A stretch of 40,235 nucleotides of DNA, taken from positions 1 through 40,235 of the forward strand of contig NZ_JAFIFD010000010.1 in assembly GCF_020832205.1 (NCBI RefSeq), given 5' to 3'. Positions 1 through 7,843 of the stretch are shown here, piece after piece. Position 1 is the stretch's first letter. Each line of letters opens with the position of its first letter. The position numbers and the translations under genes were made by a program. The notes under the pieces are model-generated. The model saw only the letters and a list, made by a program, of their open reading frames with translations. It made no database searches and was not told the origin of the DNA. The stretch is from Exiguobacterium sp. (GTDB lineage: Bacteria; Bacillota; Bacilli; Exiguobacteriales; Exiguobacteriaceae).

Positions 1-235
1 GTCATCCATCACGCTCACATATTAAATTTCACAGGTGACAGTTATCGTGTCACGCATGCGTTGTCGAAACACTAAAACCTAGCTGGCAAAGTTCTGTACT
101 TTTCGTTGCATTATTGTGCACATTTGTATTGCAAAATACAATTTGAGCCTCTATGATTTTCTTTCAGGTATAATTTTCTGCTTGCATCATACATAATACA
201 CTCAGTTTTTGTTCAATCGAGTACCGACTTCTCGC
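1..235. other. AT-rich non-coding left edge
   Basis: No convincing gene is visible in this stretch. It contains two short inverted repeats: GTGACA/TGTCAC (35-40 and 48-53) and TTGTATT/AATACAA (124-130 and 135-141, four-base loop), plus an isolated TATAAT-like hexamer near 170 without a well spaced -35. It continues the AT-rich composition of the neighbouring membrane-protein gene, so it is probably part of the same accessory segment, whose far end lies outside the window. Confidence 0.5.
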
Positions 236-297
236 CATAAAAACACTCTCGAATAGATAAACAGATTTGTTATTTCATCTGTCTATCTATTCGAGAG
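236..297 (-). terminator. Long hairpin terminator after the Panacea/membrane-protein pair
   Basis: Two 21-base arms (246-266 and 277-297) are complementary except for one position that can form a G-U pair, separated by a 10-base loop. Read on the minus strand the hairpin is followed by a T-rich run (TGTTTTTATGG). It lies just past the stop codon of the membrane protein gene at 305, so it is the natural end of that two-gene operon. The stem is longer than other terminators in this window. Confidence 0.75.
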
Positions 298-304
298 CAT
301 ATCA

Positions 305-2191
305 TTATATAAAACCTATTTTATTTTCCTTTTTCTCTTTTAAATTATCTAATTTATTTCCCTTAATGCATGACATATTGTATTCCTTATGCTTATCTTG
401 TAAGGTTTCAAGAATATCTGCTTTATACTCTATATTAATAATATTGCGATACTCTTCAAAAATTTCAGATTTGTTAGCATAAGATTGTAGAAATAATAAA
501 ATTTTAGTTTTGTTAAAACAGTATTTTAGTGAATACTCATTTAAGCTTATTTTTGAAAGATGTAACTCTCTATACCCATTGTCATATATACTCCCCTCAA
601 GCACATCTAAATTTTTTAATATTTCAGATATACTTAAATGATTACACAATCTCTTGATTAAATAGCCTACAGCTTTATAATTTTCTATTTCATTAGCCTT
701 TATTATTCCAATAATTATATAACTAATAGTTTTATCATTTAAGGTTACTTTTGGTAGTTCATCATTAATAGCTTCTGCGTCTTCAATAGCTTGTAAAAAC
801 TTGGACTCTTGTATTAAATCTTGTTTTTCTCTGATTCCTTCTATAGCATTTCCTAAATCCTCAAAAACCCCGGCAGTTACTGACGATAGAGAATCAGTTT
901 TAATTTCATTAGTATTAGTTTCCTGTTGAACTTTAAAAAGTAATGATAAAACTACTGGTAGATCTACATTATTATTTTTATTAATTATGTTAAATAACAT
1001 TCCAATTAATAAATCTTCCATATAATTATTTTTATCATTAATTTCTAAATTTGCTTTTTCACTAATAAATTTTGACTGATTAACTGTAGAACCCAAAAAG
1101 TCAATTCCATTATTAGAAGACATTTTTTGAAGTATATCGCTGCTTTTTTGGTTTCTATACAAATATTCAATTATTTTATTTAACTCTGTATAGCAAGTTT
1201 TAGATAATAAATCGTAATTTTCAGTATAATTAGTTTGAATTTCTTTTATTTTTTCTTCCTTTATGTTTTTTATGCTTTTTTCTTCAAGTTCAAAAAGAGG
1301 AATACTATTGAAAATTCCTTTCAGTAAAATTTCATGATAACGACTCAAAGTAATATTATCTGAAGTTTCGACTATTAATTTATTTGTAAGTTCTAAAGTT
1401 TTGTCATACAGTTTTTTATGAGTTATAGAATCTTTTATTGGTGAATGAAATATCCTCTCTTGCGTATTACTCACCGCATCTATCCATTTAAGTATATATT
1501 TTTCTGTTAATTTTTCATTATTCAAAGTTAATAGATACAGTAAATTTTGATTAAAAATATTTAAGTTCTTCTCCAATAATACTAGTTCTTTTTCTAAAAA
1601 CGGCTCTATTATGTACTGTTTATTTTGTTTATTTTGTTTTTCTTTAATTCCACAAATTTTCGCAACTGCAATATAATTTTTTTTTAATATAGCATCTATA
1701 TTAAATGAAGAAATAAATCTTATTAAAGTAATTACAAAAACAGTTGTTGCAATAAGAAAAGATATAATATTTAACAAACCTAAAAACATTTGCCAATTCC
1801 AAGTTGAATTAAGTATTAGTTTAATATAATCCTGAAAAAAAGGTAGTGGATAATATAATTTACTGGGTAATGTAATCATTGAAAGAAATGAGAAGATTAC
1901 ACCAATACCCATCATTAAAGAAGTAACCGGTGAAGCAAATTGAATTGTGGACATACTATAAGTCTTCGTATAAATATATACACTCATAGTAACAATAGAT
2001 CCTAAATAAAATATCGGTATTCTAGATACTATAATTATATATGTATCAGTATTTTCTGATAAAGCTGTCGACAAATATGCCTTAACAATAAATAAGCAGA
2101 TAAGTAATATAGCTAAGACTATTGATATATGACCAACAGTCTTAGCTATAATATGATTTAAAATCTCATTTTTTTTGTATTTCTGGAACAT
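305..2191 (-). CDS. Four-helix membrane protein of unknown family, putative toxin/effector partner of the Panacea gene
   Basis: I do not recognise the family. The 628-residue product has four hydrophobic segments near residues 20-40, 51-75, 86-107 and 134-161, then about 460 residues of hydrophilic, Lys/Glu/Asn-rich, mostly helical-looking sequence with no catalytic motif that I can name. The topology suggests an N-terminal membrane anchor with a large cytoplasmic domain. The ATG starts on the base right after the stop codon of the upstream Panacea gene, and its Shine-Dalgarno (GGAGGT) lies inside that gene's 3' end, so the two are almost certainly translated together. Known Panacea antitoxins neutralise varied toxins, some with transmembrane segments, so a membrane-active toxin is a reasonable inference, not a demonstration. 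Codon use is strongly AT-biased compared with the wal operon, which points to horizontal acquisition. An alternative is a phage-defence effector. Confidence 0.8.
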   Translation of the reverse strand: MFQKYKKNEILNHIIAKTVGHISIVLAILLICLFIVKAYLSTALSENTDTYIIIVSRIPIFYLGSIVTMSVYIYTKTYSMSTIQFASPVTSLMMGIGVIFSFLSMITLPSKLYYPLPFFQDYIKLILNSTWNWQMFLGLLNIISFLIATTVFVITLIRFISSFNIDAILKKNYIAVAKICGIKEKQNKQNKQYIIEPFLEKELVLLEKNLNIFNQNLLYLLTLNNEKLTEKYILKWIDAVSNTQERIFHSPIKDSITHKKLYDKTLELTNKLIVETSDNITLSRYHEILLKGIFNSIPLFELEEKSIKNIKEEKIKEIQTNYTENYDLLSKTCYTELNKIIEYLYRNQKSSDILQKMSSNNGIDFLGSTVNQSKFISEKANLEINDKNNYMEDLLIGMLFNIINKNNNVDLPVVLSLLFKVQQETNTNEIKTDSLSSVTAGVFEDLGNAIEGIREKQDLIQESKFLQAIEDAEAINDELPKVTLNDKTISYIIIGIIKANEIENYKAVGYLIKRLCNHLSISEILKNLDVLEGSIYDNGYRELHLSKISLNEYSLKYCFNKTKILLFLQSYANKSEIFEEYRNIINIEYKADILETLQDKHKEYNMSCIKGNKLDNLKEKKENKIGFI

Positions 2192-2650
2192 CTATCTGTG
2201 ACCTCCGAAATAGTTTACTATCTGCTCATGTTGAATAACATTATCACTATCATTGTAATATACATTATGCCATGGCCCCTCCGAGACGTGGCTTGCTTCT
2301 ACCAAATCAAAAGCACTTCTTTGTTTTAAATTATTCCATACATTTTGTATTACAATAATTTCATCAGGTTGTAATCCGATAAAGTTATCTAATTCTATTT
2401 GTGGTATATCATTTTGCCCGTACGAATTAAATCTGAAATACACAGAAGGTATTACTGGTCCATAACGCCATGCCTCAAAATTTTCATCGACAATCAATCG
2501 CCTTCCTTGGTGTACAGCAGAGAAAATTCCATGGCAAAAGTAAAGCAACTTTTGCAACTTTAAATTACTTAAAGAGTAATACTTACCTGCTTCCATGTCA
2601 TTATCTCTTAGGTTAAGTAAAAAGTCCGTCACTTGTTGAACAGTTGCCAT
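2192..2650 (-). CDS. Panacea-domain (DUF4065/SocA-like) antitoxin
   Basis: The 152-residue protein carries the Panacea/DUF4065 pattern: LKLQKLLYF at about 30-38, a Trp-Arg-Tyr-Gly-Pro-Val core (WRYGPVIP, about 61-68) and a following aromatic-rich YFRFNSYG stretch. This family includes SocA-type proteolytic adaptors, GepA of phages and the PanA antitoxins of toxin-antitoxin pairs. The domain fills the whole protein; there is no added DNA-binding domain. I chose the ATG at 2650 because GGAG lies eight bases upstream of it, while the GTG at 2659 overlaps the Shine-Dalgarno. It is first in a two-gene operon, with its stop codon directly touching the start of the membrane protein gene. Antitoxin function is inferred from family and arrangement. 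Confidence 0.85.
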   Translation of the reverse strand: MATVQQVTDFLLNLRDNDMEAGKYYSLSNLKLQKLLYFCHGIFSAVHQGRRLIVDENFEAWRYGPVIPSVYFRFNSYGQNDIPQIELDNFIGLQPDEIIVIQNVWNNLKQRSAFDLVEASHVSEGPWHNVYYNDSDNVIQHEQIVNYFGGHR

Positions 2651-2716
2651 AGTTTTCACTCCTTCATTTGAGTTTCTTTACTTATATTTTAGTCTATACA
2701 TCCAGGTTTAGAAAGA

Positions 2717-2740
2717 AAAAAGAAAACGTTTGTTCTTTTT
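2717..2740. repeat. AT-rich imperfect palindrome between rlmH and the Panacea gene
   Basis: Arms AAAAAGAA and TTCTTTTT flank AACGTTTG. It could be a weak terminator for the rlmH transcript or an operator for the Panacea operon; the sequence does not decide between them. Confidence 0.35.
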
Positions 2741-2758
2741 ATATTTTAAAAACCTCAT

Positions 2759-3238
2759 TTATTTATGGTAAGGTTCATTCCGATTGATCCGATACGCCCG
2801 GTAGATTTGCTCGCATAAGACGAGTTTCATCACTTGGTGCGGGAACGTCATCTTCGAGAACGAGATCGTATCGTTTGCCCGTTTCATGACGTCTTCGGAC
2901 AATCCGAGCGAGCCACCGATGACGAAGGCGATTTTACTTTTGCCATACGTGGCGAGTTGGTCGAGTTCACGCGCGAACTCTTCACTTGTGCGCTGCTTGG
3001 CGTTGATCGCCAGCGCGATGACGTGCGTGTCCGGACTGATTTTCGCTAAAATCCGTTCGCCTTCTTTTTGCTTTACTAGAATCATATCCGCCTCACTCAA
3101 ATGCTCGGGCGCTTTCTCGTCCGCGACCTCGATTTCCTGCACTTTTGCATAAGCAGATAACCGTTTCGTATACTCGGCGATTCCTAGTTTCAAATACTTC
3201 TCTTTCAGTTTGCCAACCGTGATAATTGAAATATTCAT
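2759..3238 (-). CDS. rlmH: 23S rRNA (pseudouridine-1915-N3)-methyltransferase RlmH
   Basis: RlmH is a SPOUT-class methyltransferase that methylates pseudouridine 1915 of helix 69 in 23S rRNA on the assembled ribosome. The 159-residue length and the sequence are typical: N-terminal [15 protein letters not shown], the SAM-binding knot segment [14 protein letters not shown] (about 104-117), and a C-terminus ending in YHK. The ATG has a GGAAG Shine-Dalgarno. It follows the CxxH/CxxC gene across an 83-base gap filled with DnaA boxes. In staphylococci this gene (orfX) is the SCC integration site and the cassette enters at its 3' end; here the AT-rich Panacea segment begins at the same place. Confidence 0.97.
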   Translation of the reverse strand: MNISIITVGKLKEKYLKLGIAEYTKRLSAYAKVQEIEVADEKAPEHLSEADMILVKQKEGERILAKISPDTHVIALAINAKQRTSEEFARELDQLATYGKSKIAFVIGGSLGLSEDVMKRANDTISFSKMTFPHQVMKLVLCEQIYRAYRINRNEPYHK

Positions 3239-3250
3239 CCAATTCTTCCT

Positions 3251-3312
3251 TTTTCCACAGATTTTTTGGAGTTATCCATAGGGTTATCCACAGAGTTATC
3301 CACAAATCCACA
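3251..3312. promoter_or_regulatory. DnaA-box cluster upstream of rlmH
   Basis: Boxes lie at 3272-3280 (TTATCCATA, one mismatch), 3284-3292 and 3296-3304 (both perfect TTATCCACA), exactly 12 bases apart and all in the same orientation. Weaker matches flank them at 3251-3259 and 3304-3312, and TGTGGATAG at 3389-3397 lies inside the next gene. B. subtilis has a DnaA-box cluster at the orthologous yydA locus, recalled as one of a few clusters outside oriC that affect initiation control. Confidence 0.8.
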
Positions 3313-3321
3313 TGTTGATAA

Positions 3322-3525
3322 TCATTTTTTACTTGACACAACATATGTTGCGTCGGCGTCACAGAACTCACATGTCACTTGTCCACTTGTGGATAGTTCC
3401 TCGAGCAACGGGTATTCGCCCGTCTCATCGACAATGATATCTAAAGCGATTTCAACATGTTCCTTGCATACTTTTTTTTCCACAGGTTTTTCCTCCTTAA
3501 AAAAGAAGCGTCGCCGCTTCTTCAT
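3322..3525 (-). CDS. CxxH/CxxC small protein (YyzF/BA_5709 family)
   Basis: A 67-residue protein with paired metal-binding motifs: CKEH at 20-23 and CEFC at 52-55. These match the small CxxH/CxxC family found between the HtrA-like protease and rlmH in many Bacillales. A single zinc site is likely; the cellular role is unknown. Its ATG overlaps the stop codon of the upstream protease gene by four bases (ATGA), so it is translationally coupled to the wal operon tail. The basic N-terminus (KKRRRFFFK) is notable for such a small protein. Confidence 0.85.
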   Translation of the reverse strand: MKKRRRFFFKEEKPVEKKVCKEHVEIALDIIVDETGEYPLLEELSTSGQVTCEFCDADATYVVSSKK

Positions 3526-4787
3526 GTCGCTTCTGTTAACGTGGCTTCTGTTTTGTTCAGTTGGCCGCGCCTTGTATATTCGATCGATACCGTGTCGCCG
3601 ACCGTCGAGTCGCGGTAAAGCGCATCCCGTAAATCGACGTATCGCTTGATCTCTCGGTCGCCGATTTTCACGATGACGTCACCGATCCGAAGCCCCGCCT
3701 GTTCGGCCGGGCTTCCTGGCGTGATCTCTTCGACGAAGACGCCGTCCTCGTTGTCAAAACTGATTCCGTACTCTTCCCGCACGTTTCCGGGCACGGCGAT
3801 GACTTCTTGGATCGTGACGCCAAGCTGAGCTCTCGTCACACGTCCGTCGCGCTCGAGCATGTCAATGACCGGCAGCGCCACGTTGACGGGAATCGAGAAA
3901 CCGACCCCTTCGACGCTCGCTTCGGCGATTTTCATCGAGTTGATGCCGACGAGTTCGCCGCGGATGTTGATGAGCGCCCCGCCAGAGTTACCTGGGTTGA
4001 TGGCCGCATCGGTCTGGATGACCTCGGCGTTGTAGTCCATGAGCCCGTCACTGTTCGTGTCGACCGGCACCGTCCGTTCGACACCACTGACGATACCACG
4101 GGTGACCGAGTTTGAAAAGACGCCGAGCGGATTGCCGATCGCCATAACCGTCTCTCCGGCTTGTAACGTGTTCGAATCACCAAGGACAATCGGCGTCGCC
4201 TCGATGTTGTCCGGCAACTCGACGGCCGCGACCGCCAAATCGTTGAGCGGATCTTCGCCTAAAATGGTCGCCGTCGCCACTTGTCCGTCCGAAAAGGCGA
4301 CGCTGATCTCATCGGCTTGCTCGATCACGTGAAAGTTCGTGACGATGTACGCCGTGTCTCCATCGACCTTATAGATGACACCAGAGCCCGCTCCCGCCTC
4401 CCACTGCGAATCGGACGTGAAGGCGCGCTGGATATTTGTGATGCTGACGACAGACGTCTTTGCGCCCGTCACGGCTGTCGTGATGTCGGACTCGGTGAAG
4501 GTGACGGCCTGTTCGGTCCGGATCAGTTCATTCGTCACAAAACGAGAGGTCGGGGAATCCCAGAGCATCATCGCCAAAAAGAACAAAGCCGCTCCTAAGA
4601 ATCCGCCAACCCCTCCGAGTAACAACGGTTTTATATTCATCCGCGGCTTGTGGCGCACGCGTTCCTCGCTTTTTGGACGCCAGTCGCTGCGAGATGGATA
4701 AGTCGATTGATCGTTCATCGTATCTGCTTCGTGCGTTAAAGGTTCGACGTCTTGAGGCTCATACTCATGGTGTCTCTCTTCATTCAC
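3522..4787 (-). CDS. HtrA/DegP-like membrane-anchored serine protease
   Basis: A trypsin-like quality-control protease of the HtrA family, located outside the membrane. With the start chosen here (421 residues) the order is: acidic cytoplasmic N-tail, one transmembrane helix at about 53-75, protease domain with the triad His153 (TNFHVI), Asp183 (NDLAV) and Ser268 (GNSGG), then one PDZ domain at about 305-400. The longest open frame starts at 4907, inside walJ, and is unlikely. A GTG at 4787 has GGGGGG six bases upstream, leaves a 50-base gap to walJ and gives the usual family length. The gene is the last large member of the wal operon, as in other Bacillales (YycK/HtrC position). It may belong to the WalR regulon, but I see no clear WalR box here. 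Confidence 0.93.
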   Translation of the reverse strand: MNEERHHEYEPQDVEPLTHEADTMNDQSTYPSRSDWRPKSEERVRHKPRMNIKPLLLGGVGGFLGAALFFLAMMLWDSPTSRFVTNELIRTEQAVTFTESDITTAVTGAKTSVVSITNIQRAFTSDSQWEAGAGSGVIYKVDGDTAYIVTNFHVIEQADEISVAFSDGQVATATILGEDPLNDLAVAAVELPDNIEATPIVLGDSNTLQAGETVMAIGNPLGVFSNSVTRGIVSGVERTVPVDTNSDGLMDYNAEVIQTDAAINPGNSGGALINIRGELVGINSMKIAEASVEGVGFSIPVNVALPVIDMLERDGRVTRAQLGVTIQEVIAVPGNVREEYGISFDNEDGVFVEEITPGSPAEQAGLRIGDVIVKIGDREIKRYVDLRDALYRDSTVGDTVSIEYTRRGQLNKTEATLTEAT

Positions 4788-4836
4788 GACGCGTCCCCCC
4801 TTCAAGACATTGTTATCTGTCTTTTCCCAACTTCTC

Positions 4837-5628
4837 TTATAAAGAAACGAGCGAAGTTGGGACGGATGGGTCGGTATCGCACAATTTGATGCGGCCGAGG
4901 TCGACATCGCGCATGTCGAGTGTCTGTGAGACGCTCATTTGCGCCAGTTCTTTCATGTTGTTGTCTTTGCTGAGGTGGGCCAAATAAATCCGTTTCGTCC
5001 GATCGCCGATGACCTCGCTCATGGCGATGGCCGCATCCTCGTTCGAGACGTGTCCATAGTCACCGAGAATACGCCGCTTGACGCTCCATGGATAACGCCC
5101 CATCTGTAGCATCGACACGTCGTGGTTCGATTCGAAGATGAAGTCGTCGGCTCCGCGGATGAGTCCCTTCATCCGATCCGACACGTAACCGGTGTCGGTG
5201 ATGTGGGCGAGCCGCTTGCCGTCATGGGCGAACTGATAGAACATCGGGTCGGCCGCGTCATGGCTGACGTTGAACGACTCGAGCTCAATGTCACCAAACT
5301 GCTTGATCTCCCCCACCTCGAAGTGAAACTTTAAGGACGGATCGATTTTTCCAATCTTCTCTTCCATCGCTTCCCACGTTTTCGCGTTCGCATAGATCGG
5401 CAAATGGTATTTTCGGGCCAAGATTCCGATCCCTTTAATATGGTCGGAGTGCTCATGGGTGACGAGCAGTGCGTCGACCCCTTCAAACGACCGGCCAATC
5501 TCTGTGATGCGTTGCTGCATCGCCTTGCCGGTCAATCCGGCGTCGACGAGCAATTTCGTCCGGTCCGTCTCAATGTAGAGGGCGTTTCCGGTCGAACCGC
5601 TCGCGAGCACACTATAGCGTAAAGTCAC
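4837..5628 (-). CDS. walJ: WalJ, metallo-beta-lactamase-fold hydrolase
   Basis: A 263-residue MBL-fold protein of the WalJ/YycJ family with the metal motif THEHSDH at 57-63 (HxHxDH), N-terminal [14 protein letters not shown], and further metal ligands in SHDAADP and ESNHD. YycJ enzymes have been described as single-strand DNA exonucleases linked to mismatch repair, and the gene is a constant member of the walRKHIJ operon. The start is a GTG at 5628 with GGAAAGGAG seven bases upstream. It lies 18 bases after walI. Confidence 0.95.
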   Translation of the reverse strand: MTLRYSVLASGSTGNALYIETDRTKLLVDAGLTGKAMQQRITEIGRSFEGVDALLVTHEHSDHIKGIGILARKYHLPIYANAKTWEAMEEKIGKIDPSLKFHFEVGEIKQFGDIELESFNVSHDAADPMFYQFAHDGKRLAHITDTGYVSDRMKGLIRGADDFIFESNHDVSMLQMGRYPWSVKRRILGDYGHVSNEDAAIAMSEVIGDRTKRIYLAHLSKDNNMKELAQMSVSQTLDMRDVDLGRIKLCDTDPSVPTSLVSL

Positions 5629-5646
5629 TCGATCACTCCTTTCCTT

Positions 5647-6471
5647 TCAGTCTACTGTGTGAAACTCAACCCGCTCGACCGTCCCGTCAATCGCGTTGAC
5701 GAAATAGACGTTCTCGTCGATCGCGATCGACCAGAGCGGCGGCATAATGATCAAACTGCCCGAGCTGTCGAGCGGGAGGCTGTAAAAGCCGGTGTTGATA
5801 GCTCGCATCTCTTGGTTCGGTTGGAAATACTTCCGCGCCGCAAGCTGGGAAATCGCTTCGCTTGCCGTCAAGACGAGGTCGTCTTGCGACTTCGACGACA
5901 AGTTCGTCAAATGACGCTGTTTGTAATCCGTGACTTCATAGTCCTCGTTTAATTGGAGCAACAACAAGGAAGGGCCGATGTATGTCTCGGTATCGGCCTC
6001 GATTTCCGGATTCGAGAAAATCTTATTGTTTTCATACGTCTGCACGAAAGCGATTTGACGCGTCTCCTGATCGAAACGCCAATACGCATACTCGGAACCG
6101 AACGGGACGTAGTCGGTGACGAACGTCGCCGCTGTCGTCCGTAAATCGGCCTCGTCGAGCGGGACCGGGTCTTTCAGCTCGACTTCGAGCTGCATGTTGT
6201 CGAGTGTGGTCGCCAGTTGCGCCTCACGATTTTTCGTGATCATCGACGCCGACATCTGCTCAGACGATCCGGTCAAATAACCGATGTCACGCCCCATCCG
6301 TGGTAATTTCGAGGCGTCGACATCACGCTGGTCCAAGATTTGGGCGATCGACGTGTTATCGTTCGAGACGACTTCAGTCGCCCACGTCTCGGTCAAGAGC
6401 TGGAACAACAGGTAGATGTTCAGCGCGAGGAAGGCGAAGAGCAGAATCGTTTTCGCTTTACTCCAATCCAC
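5647..6471 (-). CDS. walI: WalI (YycI), regulator of the WalK kinase
   Basis: A 274-residue membrane-anchored extracytoplasmic protein with one N-terminal transmembrane helix (about 7-25) and a YycH/YycI-type beta-rich domain. With WalH it contacts WalK in the membrane: inhibitory in B. subtilis, activating in S. aureus. The GTG start at 6471 lies inside the end of walH (14-base overlap) with an AAAGGATG Shine-Dalgarno upstream, which implies coupled synthesis with its partner. Confidence 0.93.
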   Translation of the reverse strand: MDWSKAKTILLFAFLALNIYLLFQLLTETWATEVVSNDNTSIAQILDQRDVDASKLPRMGRDIGYLTGSSEQMSASMITKNREAQLATTLDNMQLEVELKDPVPLDEADLRTTAATFVTDYVPFGSEYAYWRFDQETRQIAFVQTYENNKIFSNPEIEADTETYIGPSLLLLQLNEDYEVTDYKQRHLTNLSSKSQDDLVLTASEAISQLAARKYFQPNQEMRAINTGFYSLPLDSSGSLIIMPPLWSIAIDENVYFVNAIDGTVERVEFHTVD

Positions 6472-7843
6472 GATACATCATCCTTTCCGTCCAATCTCCT
6501 GGTTTATCATACGGCACCCAACGTCCCGCTTCCCGGACGAACCAGTTTGGCGAGAACGTGACGTACCGGCTCGTGTCTTCATTGTATTCAATTTCATACC
6601 CGAGGCGGATCTCGGTGACGTTCTCGAATCGGCCCGTGTTGACGAGCGTGTCGAGGACGTCTTGGCCGCCCGCAAGCTGTGTCGTCCCTACAGAGATCAA
6701 CCGATCGATCTCAAGGTGATGCCGCGTGATCGACCGGACTTGCGCTCCGTCGTTTTCGACGCGCAATGTCGATAAGTCGACCGCATCGTTGTTGATGAAC
6801 GCCTCGCGTTGGCTGAACACGGGGAAACCGTTCACGTGAAACCGGAAGACGGTCGTCTCAAACCCTTTGTTCGCTGGCGTGATGGCATCAAACCGGAGCG
6901 ACAACCCTTGGCTCTCTGACGTCTCATCGACCCATCCTCCGTGAAAGTTGACGAAGTCGACGATCGTGTCGAGACCGATTGCGGATTCACGCTCGCTGCT
7001 GTTACGTGACAAGTTGCGGTATCGGCTCGCATTCAATTTCGCGTCGTACTCAGCGACGCTGATGCCGTTCGTGAGAGCTCCGACCGAACTGGCCGGGTCG
7101 ACTTCCTGCACGTTCGGATCACCGGGGAAGAACGTGTCGCGCATCCAATCGAGACGGGCCGAGATTTGAATTTGAGACACGTCGTATGCGAACAGCTCGT
7201 TCATTTCCGGACCGACGACGGGAATGTAGTTGACGCGGTCCTCGGCGTAAGTGACACGTTGCATCGCCCGGCTCGAGTCTTTTAAGAACAGACTGTTGAC
7301 GTCGCCCGTACCGACTTTGGCCAAACGACCTTCCCAAATCGATTGGTCGCTCATAATGGCCCGAATCTTCCAAACGTCTCCGTCTATAAACAAGAGGGCC
7401 CGTTGCGGAACTTTTCCGGACAAACTGTACGAGCCCGGCACGATGTATCCGAGCGTGTCCGCATAGTACGGCTCCGGTAAGACCAGTTCGAGCGCCTCGT
7501 TCACACCGGAGTAAAAACTTGGCACGTTTTTCGCGGCGAGCGGTTTGAACTCGTTCGCCTCGAACGTATCACGAATGACCCGGGCGATTTGTTTCGGTGT
7601 GTTCTTCGTCGCGAAGACGGCGTTGTTCTCGTGCACAACCGTTTGGGCCGGGACGATGACTTGACTCGCCCGGCGTTGGAGCGACGTGTCGACCGTCGCG
7701 ACTTGCGTCTCCGACTGGACCGATTGATACTTCGGATGATAGTCCCATAGGATGATCGTTTGGACGATGGACGTGACGATCAAGGTGAGCAAGACGAGCG
7801 ATTTCACTAGTTCTGGCTTCGCCCAGAAACGTTTTCGTTCCAT
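6458..7843 (-). CDS. walH: WalH (YycH), regulator of the WalK kinase
   Basis: A 461-residue protein with one N-terminal transmembrane helix (about 15-33) and a large extracytoplasmic YycH domain. It forms a complex with WalI and the transmembrane helices of WalK. The ATG shares one base with the walK stop codon (TGATG), so translation is coupled. The C-terminus overlaps walI. Position, length and topology agree with the family; sequence conservation in YycH proteins is low, so the call rests partly on context. Confidence 0.93.
   Translation of the reverse strand: MERKRFWAKPELVKSLVLLTLIVTSIVQTIILWDYHPKYQSVQSETQVATVDTSLQRRASQVIVPAQTVVHENNAVFATKNTPKQIARVIRDTFEANEFKPLAAKNVPSFYSGVNEALELVLPEPYYADTLGYIVPGSYSLSGKVPQRALLFIDGDVWKIRAIMSDQSIWEGRLAKVGTGDVNSLFLKDSSRAMQRVTYAEDRVNYIPVVGPEMNELFAYDVSQIQISARLDWMRDTFFPGDPNVQEVDPASSVGALTNGISVAEYDAKLNASRYRNLSRNSSERESAIGLDTIVDFVNFHGGWVDETSESQGLSLRFDAITPANKGFETTVFRFHVNGFPVFSQREAFINNDAVDLSTLRVENDGAQVRSITRHHLEIDRLISVGTTQLAGGQDVLDTLVNTGRFENVTEIRLGYEIEYNEDTSRYVTFSPNWFVREAGRWVPYDKPGDWTERMMYRGLE

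Noticed and set aside
35-53. GTGACA/TGTCAC inverted repeat at the left edge
   Set aside because: Six-base arms and no adjacent gene in the window; cannot be told from chance or tied to a function.
3093-3371. An open frame with the peptide repeat [12 protein letters not shown]
   Set aside because: The repeat is the 12-base-spaced DnaA-box array read as codons. The frame overlaps rlmH in another phase and has no family resemblance.
6828-6845. A parS-like CACGTGAAAC inside walH
   Set aside because: Only about 12 of 16 positions match, with the left arm lost; unlikely to bind ParB strongly.
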